DNA of 64,000 bases from Diprion similis (taxonomy: Eukaryota > Arthropoda > Insecta > Hymenoptera > Diprionidae), in NCBI RefSeq assembly GCF_021155765.1, contig NC_060117.1, positions 6,476,001-6,540,000 of the forward strand, written 5' to 3'. The notes under the pieces are model-generated. The model made no database searches, was not told the origin of the DNA, and saw nothing but the letters and a program-made list of their open reading frames with translations. Of this stretch, positions 27,001 to 37,755 are shown in pieces; within the stretch, counting starts at the first letter, position 1, and each line of letters opens with the position of its first letter. The position numbers and the translations under genes were made by a program.

Positions 27001-27572
27001 AAGTGGCTGTAGCATGTAAGCAAGCGATCACACGCTCTCTCTAGCAAACAGGCATGCAATCAAGCACACAGTATCAACGTCGCAAGCAGTCAATCAATCA
27101 GTCCCTGTTTTTGGAAGAGCTCCTCGGCTCAGATGTTCTCCTGATACCAGGAGCAATTTTCGGCTGAAATTTCTCCGATTCGCTTAATTCTACGTGGCTG
27201 TAGCATGTAAGCAAGCGATCACATGCTCTCTCTAGCAAACAGGCATGCAATCAAGCACACAGTATCAACGTCGCAAGCAGTCAATCAATCAGTCCCTGTT
27301 TTTGGAAGAGCTCCTCGGCTCAGATGTTCTCCTGATACCAGGAGCAATTTTCGGCTGAAATTTCTCCGATTCGCTTAATTCTACGTGGCTGTAGCATGTA
27401 AGCAAGCGATCACATGCTCTCTCTAGCAAACAGGCATGCAATCAAGCACACAGTATCAACGTCGCAAGCAGTCAATCAATCAGTCCCTGTTTTTGGAAGA
27501 GCTCCTCGGCTCAGATGTTCTCCTGATACCAGGAGCAATTTTCGGCTGAAATTTCTTCGATTCGCTCAATTG
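12029..27572 (+). repeat. 191-bp satellite array, 81 complete monomers plus a partial one
   Basis: The phase marker AGCTCCTCGG lies at 12,220, and its last copy lies at 27,500. The distance, 15,280, is exactly 80 x 191, and every intermediate unit I checked falls on the same 191 grid. Monomers carry blocks such as CTCAGATGTTCTCCTGATAC, GGCTGAAATTTCTCCGATTC, GTCAATCAATCAGTCCCTG and AAGCACACAGTATCAACGTC. Diagnostic changes sort the inner monomers into types A (GTGACTGTAGCATGTGAGC, AATAAAGC), B (TCGTCTCAG, CAGCGATTC, CACGTAAGC, CTCTCCAGC) and C (CGACTGAAA, CTAAGTGGC, CACACGCTC), plus a D type (TATAGGTGGC). These are mostly ordered A-B-C. The edge monomers at 12,029-12,790 are more diverged. No coding function is supported. 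Confidence 0.98.
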
Positions 27573-27599
27573 TAAGTGGGAGTTTTTATACGACCCACC

Positions 27600-27662
27600 T
27601 GTCCAAGATGTTCTCTGAATACTAGGAGCAGTTTTACGCTAAAGTTTCTCCGATTTGATTAC
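27600..27662 (+). repeat. Diverged outlying fragment of the 191-bp monomer
   Basis: AAGATGTTCTCTGAATACTAGGAGCAGTTTT and the following AAAGTTTCTCCGATT pattern (here in parts) match the first third of the monomer with many substitutions. It follows the abrupt end of homogenised units near 27,572, so it looks like an old array edge. Confidence 0.65.
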
Positions 27663-27960
27663 TTAAAATTGGAAGTAAGTGTAAGCACTGTTTTCAATAG
27701 TAAGTCCATTGCAAGTTAAGGATATACCTTGTAAGGGAAGGAGTGAGATATTTTGTGGATAACTGAAACAACTATTCATGATTATCAAATTTCAATTTAT
27801 TTCTGTGATTAATTTAACATATTCAATTCGTGTATTTTTATTAGTACTCCCAAGCTCATTTCACAAACTCCAGGTCATAATGTATGTTGTTTGTATATAA
27901 TATTATATATCATATATAGCATACTATATTCAACTATAATACGTATTTCTGTATTCAATT

Positions 27961-28275
27961 TATAGTTACACATTCATGTACATACCATCATTACAATTAT
28001 TCTTATTCTATTTTACATTTTCTAGATCCATGGATATTACACGTGTACGGTATAGTAATAACTTATACAGTTACACATTCATGTACATACCATCATTACA
28101 ATTATTCTTATTCTATTTTACATTTTCTAGATCCATGGATATTACACGTGTACGGTATAGTAATAACTTATACAGTTACACATTCATGTATGTACCATTA
28201 TTACAATCATTATTATTATATTTCACAATTTCTAGATCTACGGACATTACATGTGTACGGTATAGTAATAACTGG
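27961..28275 (+). repeat. 105-bp tandem repeat, three copies
   Basis: TTACACATTCATGTA starts at 27,966, 28,071 and 28,176, exactly 105 apart. The first two copies are identical over nearly the whole unit; the third is diverged. Because 105 is divisible by three, open frames run through all copies and give 35-residue peptide repeats. These are a consequence of the period and not evidence of a gene. Confidence 0.95.
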
Positions 28276-28299
28276 CAGTACAACTTTTAACAGTAATGG

Positions 28300-28615
28300 C
28301 AGTAATAACTTTTTTGGTCATTTTCGGAGCCGAAAATTTTTTGTTTCGGAATCGATTCGTATGACCATCTCTAGAGTAATTCGACGCTCAGGAACTCAGA
28401 AAACACCTTAAAAATAGCGTGATAGCAGCAGCAGAGAAATGACGACGAAAATCATGAGTTTTTCGCCTGTAACTTTTGACCTATCGCTCGCAGCGTAGTG
28501 GGACTGCGCCCAATCGATTTCTTCCGCAAAATTACGTCGGACCAGTGCCCTAAAGACTCATTCTCAGCACTTTTCAATGTTGTCGAAATTTTTGCCAAAA
28601 ATCCAAAGGGATTAG
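28300..28615 (+). repeat. ~320-bp repeat family, right block
   Basis: It carries GGTCATTTTCGGAGC, GATTCGTATGACCATCTCT, GGAACTCAGAAAACACC, ATGACGACGAAAATCATGAG and CTCGCAGCGTAGTGGGACTG in the same order as the units at 10,617-11,450. It ends after CCAAAAATCCAAAGGG. The same orientation as the left block suggests that the 191-bp array lies within or between members of an older tandem family. Confidence 0.85.
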
Positions 28616-29925
28616 TTCAGTTCAGTCTAGTTTAGTTTATTGTTACATGATTTTGTATACATCATTTTAGTGTCCCATTTCTCGAGTACGCGTGTTTGTC
28701 TGATTCATTGTGTATGTATGTATCTTTTCCTGGCTTTTCCATTATTCACCGATATGTACATGATGTAGTTTATTCTCTCAACGCGAGCATTTTCATGCTC
28801 GTGTGTAGCCAGGGTGGTTTTGGTGCCTCTTGTTTTCTTGTGATTTCATAATTGGTTATTCTGTTAGTGTGTTAGTTTTTCCTTCCCCTTCCATCCATTG
28901 TAGTCATTACTCCCTTGCCGAATAATCTATCTTCTTATGTTTCTTTTGTATGCATTTACGCATTTTTCACGTATACTTTGAGGTATCCGATTATATACAA
29001 TGGCCGCAATATTTTTTTCACGTCTCTGTCCTCTGGTTGTGTGAGTTCTGATATACCTAAGATTATTCTTCTTCTTCTCTCGAGTGCTGTAGCATTAGAT
29101 TTTTTTTGGCCGAAAAATCTTTTCTCTGAGAATCGATTCGTATGACGCTTTTTATACTTATTGGATGCTCACACTGACATCCGAACACTTGTACTAGGGC
29201 TGAGAATATGTGATAAAGACATAAAAAATATGTTAAACCTGAACTAAAACAACACTCCGTAGCTACGAATTCGTTATTTACCTTTCACGTTATCTTAAAA
29301 ACCTTCCGCAAAGGTCCTACCCAGCCTTGCATACGAAATGTGCACTTCAATCGAACTGGATTTGAAATGCGCCAAACGTTATCTGTTCGCGAGAAACCGC
29401 AAGATCGCATAAATTTAAATCCTCTACCTTTACTTATACGCTGGGAATCGATGTGATTTCTATTTATTATCTGATTTCCACGTCATTTTGTCTCTGAAAA
29501 TTTTGAAAGAAATTAGATATCTTATGGCGATTGCAAGTCACGATTGTTTTGCCTGCAATAGTTGTCGGTTATGAAGAACTTCTCTTACCGACGTGATCAG
29601 CCACTCGGTAGATAATACATGAAACTGCTAATACCCCCCAAACTCTCTGAACTCACCCAGAGACCCGTCGAACTGTGTCGAAGGAAAAATAACCCAGAGC
29701 TGTGAGTCTTTATATATCTCCAGTCGATGGCCGTGTTACGTCGTCTACACGGTGAATGAATGCAACCCGTACACTGTATAGTAGGAATCCGTGAAACGGG
29801 CGAACCAAACGTCAAAACGCGCACGGAAGAAAGTTCGTAATTTTTTGCCCGAGCGACAGCACACTATAAGGTTTCGAATAGATAACTGCCCGTTTGGGAA
29901 ATATCGACGAAAGAAATCAGGCATA
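28616..29925. other. Gap: spacer and 5' flank of DDAH
   Basis: 28,616-29,090 is T-rich unique-looking sequence. A scrap of the ~320-bp family (GGCCGAAAAATCTTTT, GATTCGTATGAC) lies at about 29,095-29,150. From about 29,280 to 29,925 composition becomes more balanced, with several CG dinucleotides, as expected for a promoter and 5' UTR. An in-frame open stretch begins at 29,791, before the chosen start of DDAH, but is not family-like. Confidence 0.45.
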
Positions 29926-32900
29926 ATGTCGGTTCATCGATACACCCACGCTGTTGTGTGTAGAATTCCCCTGTCGTTGAGAACTCGCGGCGAAGTAACG
30001 CTAGATGAAGCTAGAAAACAACACGAGACCTTCGTACGTGTGCTTCGCGACCTGGGACTCGACGTAGTCGAACTTCCACCCGACGAGGGATCACCGTTGT
30101 GTGCCTTCGTCGAGGATCTCGCCGTCGTCTGTAACGGCATCGCTCTAATCGCTCGACCCAACGAACCTTCTCGCACGAAAGAGGTAAGAAATACGATAAA
30201 ACGCAAAGTTATACATTTAAGTATCAAGTTATATCATCCTGTGCAGTTGCAGCGAGACTTGCATGTACCTCTTCGTCGTATTGCAATACTGGGATATTAT
30301 CTTTATACCTGAGATCTCGATCCGCCAAGCTTTATTCAAAACTCGCGTTGTTATCTCCACAGAGTTCAAATAATTTAACTTCTTAGAAGTGAAAGTGGAT
30401 CTCTGTTAGTACTGCATAGTTGAAGTTAGTAGCGTTATTGTAACGATGCAATCTCAGGATTCTCTGATTCTCAATAAAGCAGAACAAAGCTACTCCTATT
30501 TTCCAAACTCATTTCTATAAAATTTAAACTTAAATTATTTATTCTTGAGTTATAATCACTTAATTTCTGAACTTTTGCCAACTAAGTTGATAAATCGAAA
30601 CGTCAGGCATGTGTAATGTTAATAAAACATAAACATATTATGCTACTATGTAATACATGTAAGAATTCTAATATATCGTTCAACAAATGCTTTGAACATC
30701 TTCCAATAGATGTAAAATTCATCCTGCAATCTGCAGTATATTCTAACAGAAACAATTCAATCCATATCTGAACACACAATTTTGTAATTTCTATCTTTGC
30801 ATTCATGTAACATGTTTCTGCAACACGTTTAATAAAATGTGTAACTATTCATACATTCGTCTTCATTTCAGAATGTTTACAATATTTTGGTACTATTTTC
30901 ATTAAATAATAATACAGTAATTATGACTTTGTTCTCCTTATTAACATGATTATGTTGTGTTACAATATATAAGTCTTTTAGATCATACTTGAAACATATT
31001 TTTCTTTCACAAATCATTGTCATATATTAACCAGAGTGTTATTGTTTATAAAGCCGTTAAATTAATTTTCATTGGTGATTTACTTTCCTTGTAATAAAGT
31101 TTTCCTTTAATTACTTGCCAATTAACTGTATTATTTTGATAACGTGAACATTAATCTCTAAACAAATAATCAGCAACTTACAACGATATGTTATATGAAC
31201 AAGTTAGTACAACACAAACTGGTTCAAACTTTTCTCTAGATGAATTACACACAAGGCATCGTTAAATTTTAGATTGAAACTATTCGAGCTGTTCTAAAAA
31301 AAGAACTAGACATTCCTCTTGTGGAAATTGCTGACCAAAATGCCAGGCTGGATGGAGGAGACGTTCTGTTTACAGGTAATGATGATGTAGTTTTCAATGT
31401 GTGAAGTTGTGTGATGGTAATACTGTGTAAATCAGTATTATGTTTATCACCTCATTTGTGTGATCTTTTATTCATAGGACGGGAATTTTTTGTGGGATTG
31501 TCACAATTCACAAACGAGGCTGGTGCTCGAGCAGTAGCTGCAGCATTCCCAGAGTACCCCTGTGTTCCCATCAAGGTCGGTGTTGACTTATTGAATAACA
31601 TGTCATTAAGTCAGGATTACATCATACGTTTAAATATATCCGTGATATGCGTATCGTATTAAGCGACAAGTGTTTGTTTCATTCAATTTCTCATCTATTC
31701 AAGGTGGGTGATGGTGGCGAAGAGGTGATAGTGGAGAGTTTAACCTCAGCCCCACTTCAGGTCGGGATGCGCTAGTGTAGCTCTTAAATATGAAATATAT
31801 TATGAAAGCCAAGCTCGTTATAATTGTCACGATTTTAAAAACACCTCTGATTTTTATTGTAAGCCATTGCGGAGAGATTTTCATTTCTTAAAGAGCATAG
31901 TTCGCTTTTTATATCCTTGAAATATGCATCAGACATAAGTCCAGTGTTGTACAAGATAATAATAATTATTATTATCTAAGTATAAATAGAATCATTCGTG
32001 ATCAAATTAATCTACATAACACGAAAGATAATCAAAAAGATAATGATAGAAACGGAAAATTCTTAGTATGGTACACTGTTAATAATTTCTTTTCAAAAGA
32101 CATTTCCAATCAGAGTCTTGACTACGAGTGATGTCGCATATGTTTCAGTAAGCTGTTTATCTTATGTTCATACCTTATGTAAAAAATACTTTATAATTTA
32201 TATGAAAACAAGATGAAAATGGCAGAAGATTTATCTAGTTGAAGACGAAAGATGATCTTAGCTCTCATCATGTCTTTGAGATAGAAAAAATTAGGGGAAT
32301 TTATTATCTTATATGATTATCGTAAAATCAGCTAGATAATGTACAAGAGTGGACATAATGTAATGAAGTGGAATTCCTAAAGAACAACCTGTAGTCCGGC
32401 ACGTTACGCACGCAACATTAAATGCCACACAATTATGTAATTGATTCAATTATCACTTCACAAAGAGCACAGGCTACATTCGTCTGCATACCTTGTTAAC
32501 ACAGATTTTAGTAGAACGTTTTTTGCTACAGTAACATTTCGAGCTCGTTGTAAAATTACGTTTTTTGTCAAACAGCTACAAATTTGCAATATCTGCGCTT
32601 TTTATGATATTCTCATACACATATAGAAAAGCTTTTCTGTTTACATATCGCTTCGTACTGTATCACATTATGAACATAAACAGGAATCAGACAATGCATT
32701 TGAGTAAAGATATGCTGACCATATTCTTAACTGCGAATGCATAGTTCTTGATTTTTCACTTAATTAGTAGTAAATCTCAAACAGTTTCATGTACTCACGT
32801 TCGAATGTGGTTAAAACAATGTTTCAGGCGGCATTTAAACCTAATACTTCAAAACTTGATTAATCCTGATCCTTAAATTGATAAATCATTCAATATTGCT

Positions 32901-33365
32901 TGCAATCATCTTAACACTAATATTTCGATAAAGGTTGCAGAATCGAAGCGTTTGAAAGCTCTAGTTACTATGGCTGGTCCTGACGTTATCTGCGTGGGTG
33001 CAGGAAAGGAATCTCAAGAGGTTTTAAAGGTAAAACTATACGCTTATAATTTCTGTAAATAATAAATATTTTTTCTATAAGAACACGTGATAATGAGTGT
33101 GTTGATATAGCGAATTGAACGAGAGGCAACTTACACTTATCAAACGTTGACGGTGCCTGAAGATGCAGCAGCAAATGTTGTTTATGTCAACGGGACACTG
33201 ATTCATCGTACAGAGGCCGAAATTCCAAAGTCATGCAGGGTTTTTGCTGAAAAGGTTGAGTTTCCTACAAAATTACTCCAAATATCTGAATTAGCCAAAG
33301 TGAGTTCTGGTCTTTCTTCGTGTTGCTTATTGGTCCGTAGACCAAGGCACATTCGTAGTATTTAA
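29926..33365 (+). CDS. Ddah: Dimethylarginine dimethylaminohydrolase
   Basis: Five exons (29926-30183, 31273-31375, 31478-31575, 32934-33029, 33111-33365) join in frame to 269 residues (human DDAH1 285). DDAH hydrolyses asymmetric dimethylarginine to citrulline and dimethylamine and so relieves inhibition of nitric oxide synthase. The cytosolic enzyme has a beta/alpha propeller fold. Family blocks seen: YTHAVVCRIPLSL, FVEDLAVVC (acidic substrate contacts), LDGGDVLFTGREFFVGLSQ (with the Asp of the catalytic triad), TMAGPDVICVGAG, LTVPEDAAANVVYVNG, LIHRTEAEIP and the C-terminal SSCCLLV with the nucleophile Cys. Oddity: where vertebrate DDAH1 has its catalytic His (GLHLKS), this model reads SKRLKA, an Arg. 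All introns have GT/AG ends. The start at 29,926 gives the usual short N-terminus. Confidence 0.92.
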
Positions 33366-35092
33366 GCTCCATATGAAATTATGAATTTGCAAATAAGAAA
33401 CGAATGAGTTTTCAGACCAGTATAATTATTCAGGAGTATTTCAAAATAAGTGAAACTCATTAAAAAATAATAATAATAATAATAATAATATATTATTAAA
33501 ATATAGGCGGTCTCTGAGACCTGATAATATTTTAACATTCTCAATATTATAGAAACTATGGACCTTAATTAAAATTAATCAGAGACTTGAGATAATGAAT
33601 GTAATCGTTACCATCAAAAGCAGAGAACACAAAATATTAAGTATATCAGATCTATAATATATTTAATATTAATATATTGATATTGATACGATATTGAAGA
33701 GTAATATATTCAAATGTCGAACATTTTTACTATAAAGAAAATATTGCATTTATTAATAACAGTACAATGTTATCGTCGATTTTTAAAGATTTTAACTATT
33801 GTTTTTATTTATATTTATTAAATAAGCTTTGCCTGACTGAAATGTATTAACTGACTTAGTGCTCATACGAAGTCTTGCAGGCAGCATTGCATTCTCATCT
33901 TTTAAAAATATTTAGCCACATATTTATTTGAAACCTGATCCAAGCAGCTTCTATACCAATTTTATTATATTATTAATCTTATACATTGTATTTATTTTTA
34001 CTCGAATTAAGAGTTGCCACTATTTTTAAGTTCTAAGATTTCCCTAAATCTTGCCCATTTATCAGTAGTACTGTTTCAATTATCAAAAAACATAACATCC
34101 GGTAACTTATCCATTTAATAAAATTCCTCAACTTTTCCGAGGTTCTACGAATTTCAGACTGTATGTCAAACCTGATTCTTTATGCAAAAGAACAATTCAA
34201 TTGTTACACACTACTATACTGATAACTATTGAAATTATTATTATTTCTGGAATAAGAATCTCACATAATTCTTACCAAGTTTTGGTTACCAAGTAATTAT
34301 TAATAAGATAAATTTTGACTCATATATTGTTATATTTTATAATATTCAACTACACTTAAAATCTTGACGCAAATTTTCGTCATCATTTTAGAATCAGATA
34401 AAGTAGCTCATCTCATACTTTAAATATACTAAAAAATGAAAATATAAATCATGTTTCATCTCAGCAGGATGAAAGTGAAAAGCCACAAATTTATTAATAT
34501 TCAATTTCTACTCTCTTATGACTCTTTACTAGTCACGTTAAGTCCTTTTCCTAATGCCCGATTCAACTGAGAATTTCTAGAGTAAATATGTATTTAGATT
34601 TAGATATTTGCTATTTAATACTTACATAATACCAGCACAACGCATACCATAAAGATGCTTGGCTCGATCGTACAACAGCTGTAAACTCATACTCCTTATA
34701 TTTGTGTTTGTATATTTGCTGTCTCCTTTTGCCTTGGTTTACTGCAAAATAAATAGTGTTTTCAATTAAAAAATTAAATTATATGTAATTTAATTTGAAG
34801 TTTCTCTTACCTGTTTCTTCAAATTATTTACTTAAGGATAGTTACAGGATTTACATTGGGTTTGGTCCAAACTTGTTCTAATCCTCATTATATCGCAATT
34901 ACTGTATATTTTTACAAAACATATTTACAATCTTTTTAAACAAACTTCGTATTTCTTATAAACTTAAGGACATGTTACAATGTCTACATTTGTGTAATTA
35001 ACTTTCAATTGTACAGGTAAACTCAAGAACATACTGTGATTTTAATTTTTGTTCAAATACCGCATCAATTTCCAATTGTGTTCAGTTCTAAG
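33366..35092. other. Gap between convergent DDAH and MCAT
   Basis: Very AT-rich sequence expected to hold both 3' UTRs. An (AAT)n run lies at about 33,462-33,492. No exon, RNA gene or clear element was seen. Confidence 0.5.
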
Positions 35093-36730
35093 TTAAATAG
35101 TATAGCAAGACTTAAATGCTTTGGCATTGACGAATCCTAGAAGTGCCTTGAGCCTCCCACCTGAGCCCACATCAAATGTTCTCGGAAACTCAATTCCTGG
35201 TCTTCTCATATACAAAACATGCATTGTCTGTTCCCACTTGACTGGCGATATTATTTGCTTAGGTAAGTACCTCATAATTTGATTCACATTCTTGTATCTC
35301 TTTCCATCAACATTCGAATGCACTGATACTTTTGGTTGTTCAAACATAATTGTCCGAAGAGCTTTCTTAAATATATCCAATGACGGGATCATCAACGAAG
35401 TATGGAACGCCCCAGATAAAGGAAGTCTCTTTATGTGCCGAAGACCCATGCTCTTCCCATTAGTTTCAATGTATTTCAACGCCCGTTCACTACCAGCTAA
35501 TATTTTCATATCAGGATGTAGAAATATTGCAACTCTGTGGATAAAATTACATCTTTGTACCATAATTTGGTAGGTTTTTAAATTAACAAAAAAAAATTAG
35601 TTCATCTTTAAAACAACTTGATACATAGATTTGCTTGTGAAACTTATTTAAATTGTACAAGCAGAAGTTAGTATCGTTAGAAAAACACTATTTCACAAGC
35701 TTAGAATTACTTTCAAGGAGTTAATTTGACAAAATGCTTAAATTGATCTTCGTAACATTACTGTAACGATGCATTTTCAGGAAAATTCTTGATTTTGCAG
35801 TCGCAGAATTGTTTGAAATTCATTTGAACACAGTGAAACTGTAAAATGGTAATTTTGGCCTAATACAAAATATGATTATATAAAGCAATTTTTCCCTGAA
35901 AAGCATCGTAGCATTATCATTACGAGCTTCACCCTCAAATTTCCAATTGGCTACCTGCACTCTGGCATAGGATCCCCGGCATCCATTGCCCAGTTCTTTG
36001 CTTTTTCGCATATATCGGACATCCTGGCCTCGGGTGTGTTGTGGACGGAAAGCATACCTTGGGGGACCAAATTAGCGGCATCCTGCATTGCTGCAGCTCT
36101 GACGCCGACGAGTCTAATGCCATCTTCGAAAGTCATTGCACCTGAGAATATCAAGGCAGTAATTTCACCAACGCTGTATCCAGCGCAAGCGATGCACGTG
36201 TCCAAAGCCCTGGGCCTGTTTTCTCTCAGTTTTTCTAGAGCGGCTAAACTTTTGACCACTGTAGCAGGCTGGTTGTATTCAGTTCGATTCAACGTCTCCT
36301 GTGGACCTTCGAGGCAAATTTTCAACAGATCGTAACCCAACGCTTCGTTGGCTATTTCGAACAGGTATTTCGCCTCTGGATAATGCAGATATCGCTTGAC
36401 ATCTCCGACTTTGATATTTCCCTGTCCAGGAAAGAGGATTATCGACGTATCGGATGGGTTTATGTTTGGTCGATCAGCATACTGGCCTTGCACGTTCGGG
36501 ACGCAGTTTTCCGGATAAGCACTTGTTGCCCAACCTGAATTTTCGCCAGGGTCGTGAATCGTAGCGTCCTCAAGAAGCTGGGAAATTTCTGACGACTTGG
36601 TGTTAGTCGTTTCATGATCCCCATTCTCGGAATGTGGTTTGTCACTCAGCGAGCGACTCAGCATGCACCGGGATAACCGGAATAGGTTAGACCGGCTCGA
36701 AATCGTTCCATAAAATGTTCGAGGAAACAT
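35093..36730 (-). CDS. Mcat: Malonyl-CoA:ACP transacylase, mitochondrial
   Basis: Two exons, 36730-35955 and 35534-35093, join through an Arg codon (AG|A) to 405 residues; human MCAT has about 390. The enzyme moves malonyl groups from CoA to the acyl carrier protein in mitochondrial type II fatty-acid synthesis, which feeds lipoic acid production. Visible marks: a basic, acid-poor N-terminus (MFPRTFYGTISSRSNLFRLS) fitting an import signal; LFPGQG at about 100-104; the nucleophile Ser in AGYSVGE at about 186; the catalytic His in SGAFHT at about 303; and QIISPVKWEQTMH plus FDVGSGGRL near the end. The intron donor is CAG|GTAGCC and the acceptor TATCCACAG. It is divergently placed to SURF1 with about 1 kb between starts. 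Confidence 0.95.
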
Positions 36731-37011
36731 CTTATATTCGGCGAGAAAATCGCAACTAGGCGATTTTACAGTGCCTACTTAAAGCAACGAGTGAATACAA
36801 ACTGCTTATTTACTTACATTTAGAACACAGTGTATCATTAAAAATTGTAAATTTGATAGACCGCCATAGCGCGATCAAACATTACACAACGCTGTAATCA
36901 CTGGACTGATTCACGCTGAACTTGCAGCAGACGCTATTTAATCGAAATGGTATATCGACTATCGAGTCTACGCAATCGAATCAGCGTATGTATGTACAAG
37001 ATGCTTAAGAG

Positions 37012-37113
37012 TAGCTGAAAACTCCCTAGGACAGAAACAGAGCTAGTGAGAAACTCGGCAGTGTAAGAGAAATAAGAGATTACTGATAGCACTGGAACTA
37101 ATTTCGGAACGCA
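37012..37113 (-). repeat. MITE-like ~130-bp element, copy 2
   Basis: On the minus strand it carries CAGTAATCTCTTATTTCTC, CACTGCCGAG and CTGTCCTAGGGAGTTTTCAG, the family core. The outer end TTGCGTTCCGAAATTAGTTC matches the family terminus. It lies about 280 bases upstream of the MCAT start. Confidence 0.85.
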
Positions 37114-37286
37114 AGACAAGATGTAACTCCACAGGTAACTGCTCGTATATCTGGGCCTGATGTAGAATTTACCGTGAATTACGCGAGTCAATTTTTAAAC
37201 TCTTATAATCAAACTCATTGGCAAGCTGTAAAGAAAATCATTAAGACTGAACCTTAGAGTATATACAGTATAAGGTCTGAACCAAG

Positions 37287-37416
37287 GGATGCGTTCCAAA
37301 ATTAGTTCCAGTGCCATCAGTAATCTCTTATCTCTCTTGCACTGCCGAGTATATCACTAGCTCTGTTTCTGTCCTAGGGAGTTTTCAGCTCTGCCGGCCA
37401 GTTTCGGAACGCATCC
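37287..37416 (+). repeat. MITE-like ~130-bp element, copy 3 (complete, with terminal inverted repeats)
   Basis: The best copy: 130 bp from GGATGCGTTCC to GGAACGCATCC, perfect 11-bp terminal inverted repeats, with imperfect pairing beyond. The internal core is identical in order to the other copies. No target duplication is evident. It lies about 340 bases upstream of the SURF1 start. Confidence 0.9.
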
Positions 37417-37439
37417 TAGAGTGGACTAGAAAGTCTAGG

Positions 37440-37637
37440 ATGGCTGGTAATGGCAGCCGCCTGGCAGCACTGCCAAGCGTAGAATACTTGCGCAATCAAA
37501 TGATGCAAAATAATTTGAGTCTCCCCTCCCTATTGAAACAGATGAATGAGAAGATGCGCAGTATCGAATTGCGCAAGTATTCTATGCTTAGCAGTGCTAC
37601 CAGACGGCTACCGGTATATTGTATTGGCCCACCTTAG
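37440..37637 (+). other. Upstream open frame overlapping a 48-bp inverted repeat, before SURF1
   Basis: An open frame of 65 codons (ATG 37,440 to TAG 37,635) lies just upstream of SURF1. I recognise no family. Its sequence overlaps an inverted repeat with arms of about 48 bases (37,449-37,497 and 37,569-37,616), for example GTAGAATACTTGCGCAAT against ATTGCGCAAGTATTCTATGC. It may be a short foldback element that happens to be open, or an upstream ORF in the SURF1 leader. Coding status is doubtful. Confidence 0.3.
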
Positions 37638-37755
37638 GCTCAATACATGGGCTTGAATTAAAGTCATGCAGACCAATGCAGACGACAATTGGACAACGCA
37701 AAACAAGGAGCAATAGATAATAAGCGTCCGTAGCCGTTCGAAGTGTTCCAATAAA

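Larger units (their letters stand above)
36731..37755. promoter_or_regulatory. Bidirectional region between MCAT and SURF1
   Basis: 1,025 bases separate the two start codons, both genes being nuclear-encoded mitochondrial proteins. The gap holds two copies of the ~130-bp repeat in opposite orientation (37,012-37,113 and 37,287-37,416) and a further inverted repeat (37,449-37,616). No TATA box could be placed with confidence. Confidence 0.5.

Noticed and set aside
11845-27572. CRISPR array
   Set aside because: Repeats are contiguous without unique spacers, the host is eukaryotic and no cas genes are present.
27976-28411. Open frames of 104 and 122 codons with internal 35-residue repeats
   Set aside because: A 105-bp tandem repeat has no frame shift between copies, so open frames are expected; no signal, start context or family likeness.
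29791-29925. N-terminal extension of DDAH from 29,791
   Set aside because: The frame is open but the added 45 residues are basic and unlike the family, and the ATG at 29,926 gives the normal N-terminus.
35292-36335. Plus-strand open frames of 93 and 99 codons opposite MCAT
   Set aside because: They are complementary shadows of the MCAT exons on the minus strand.
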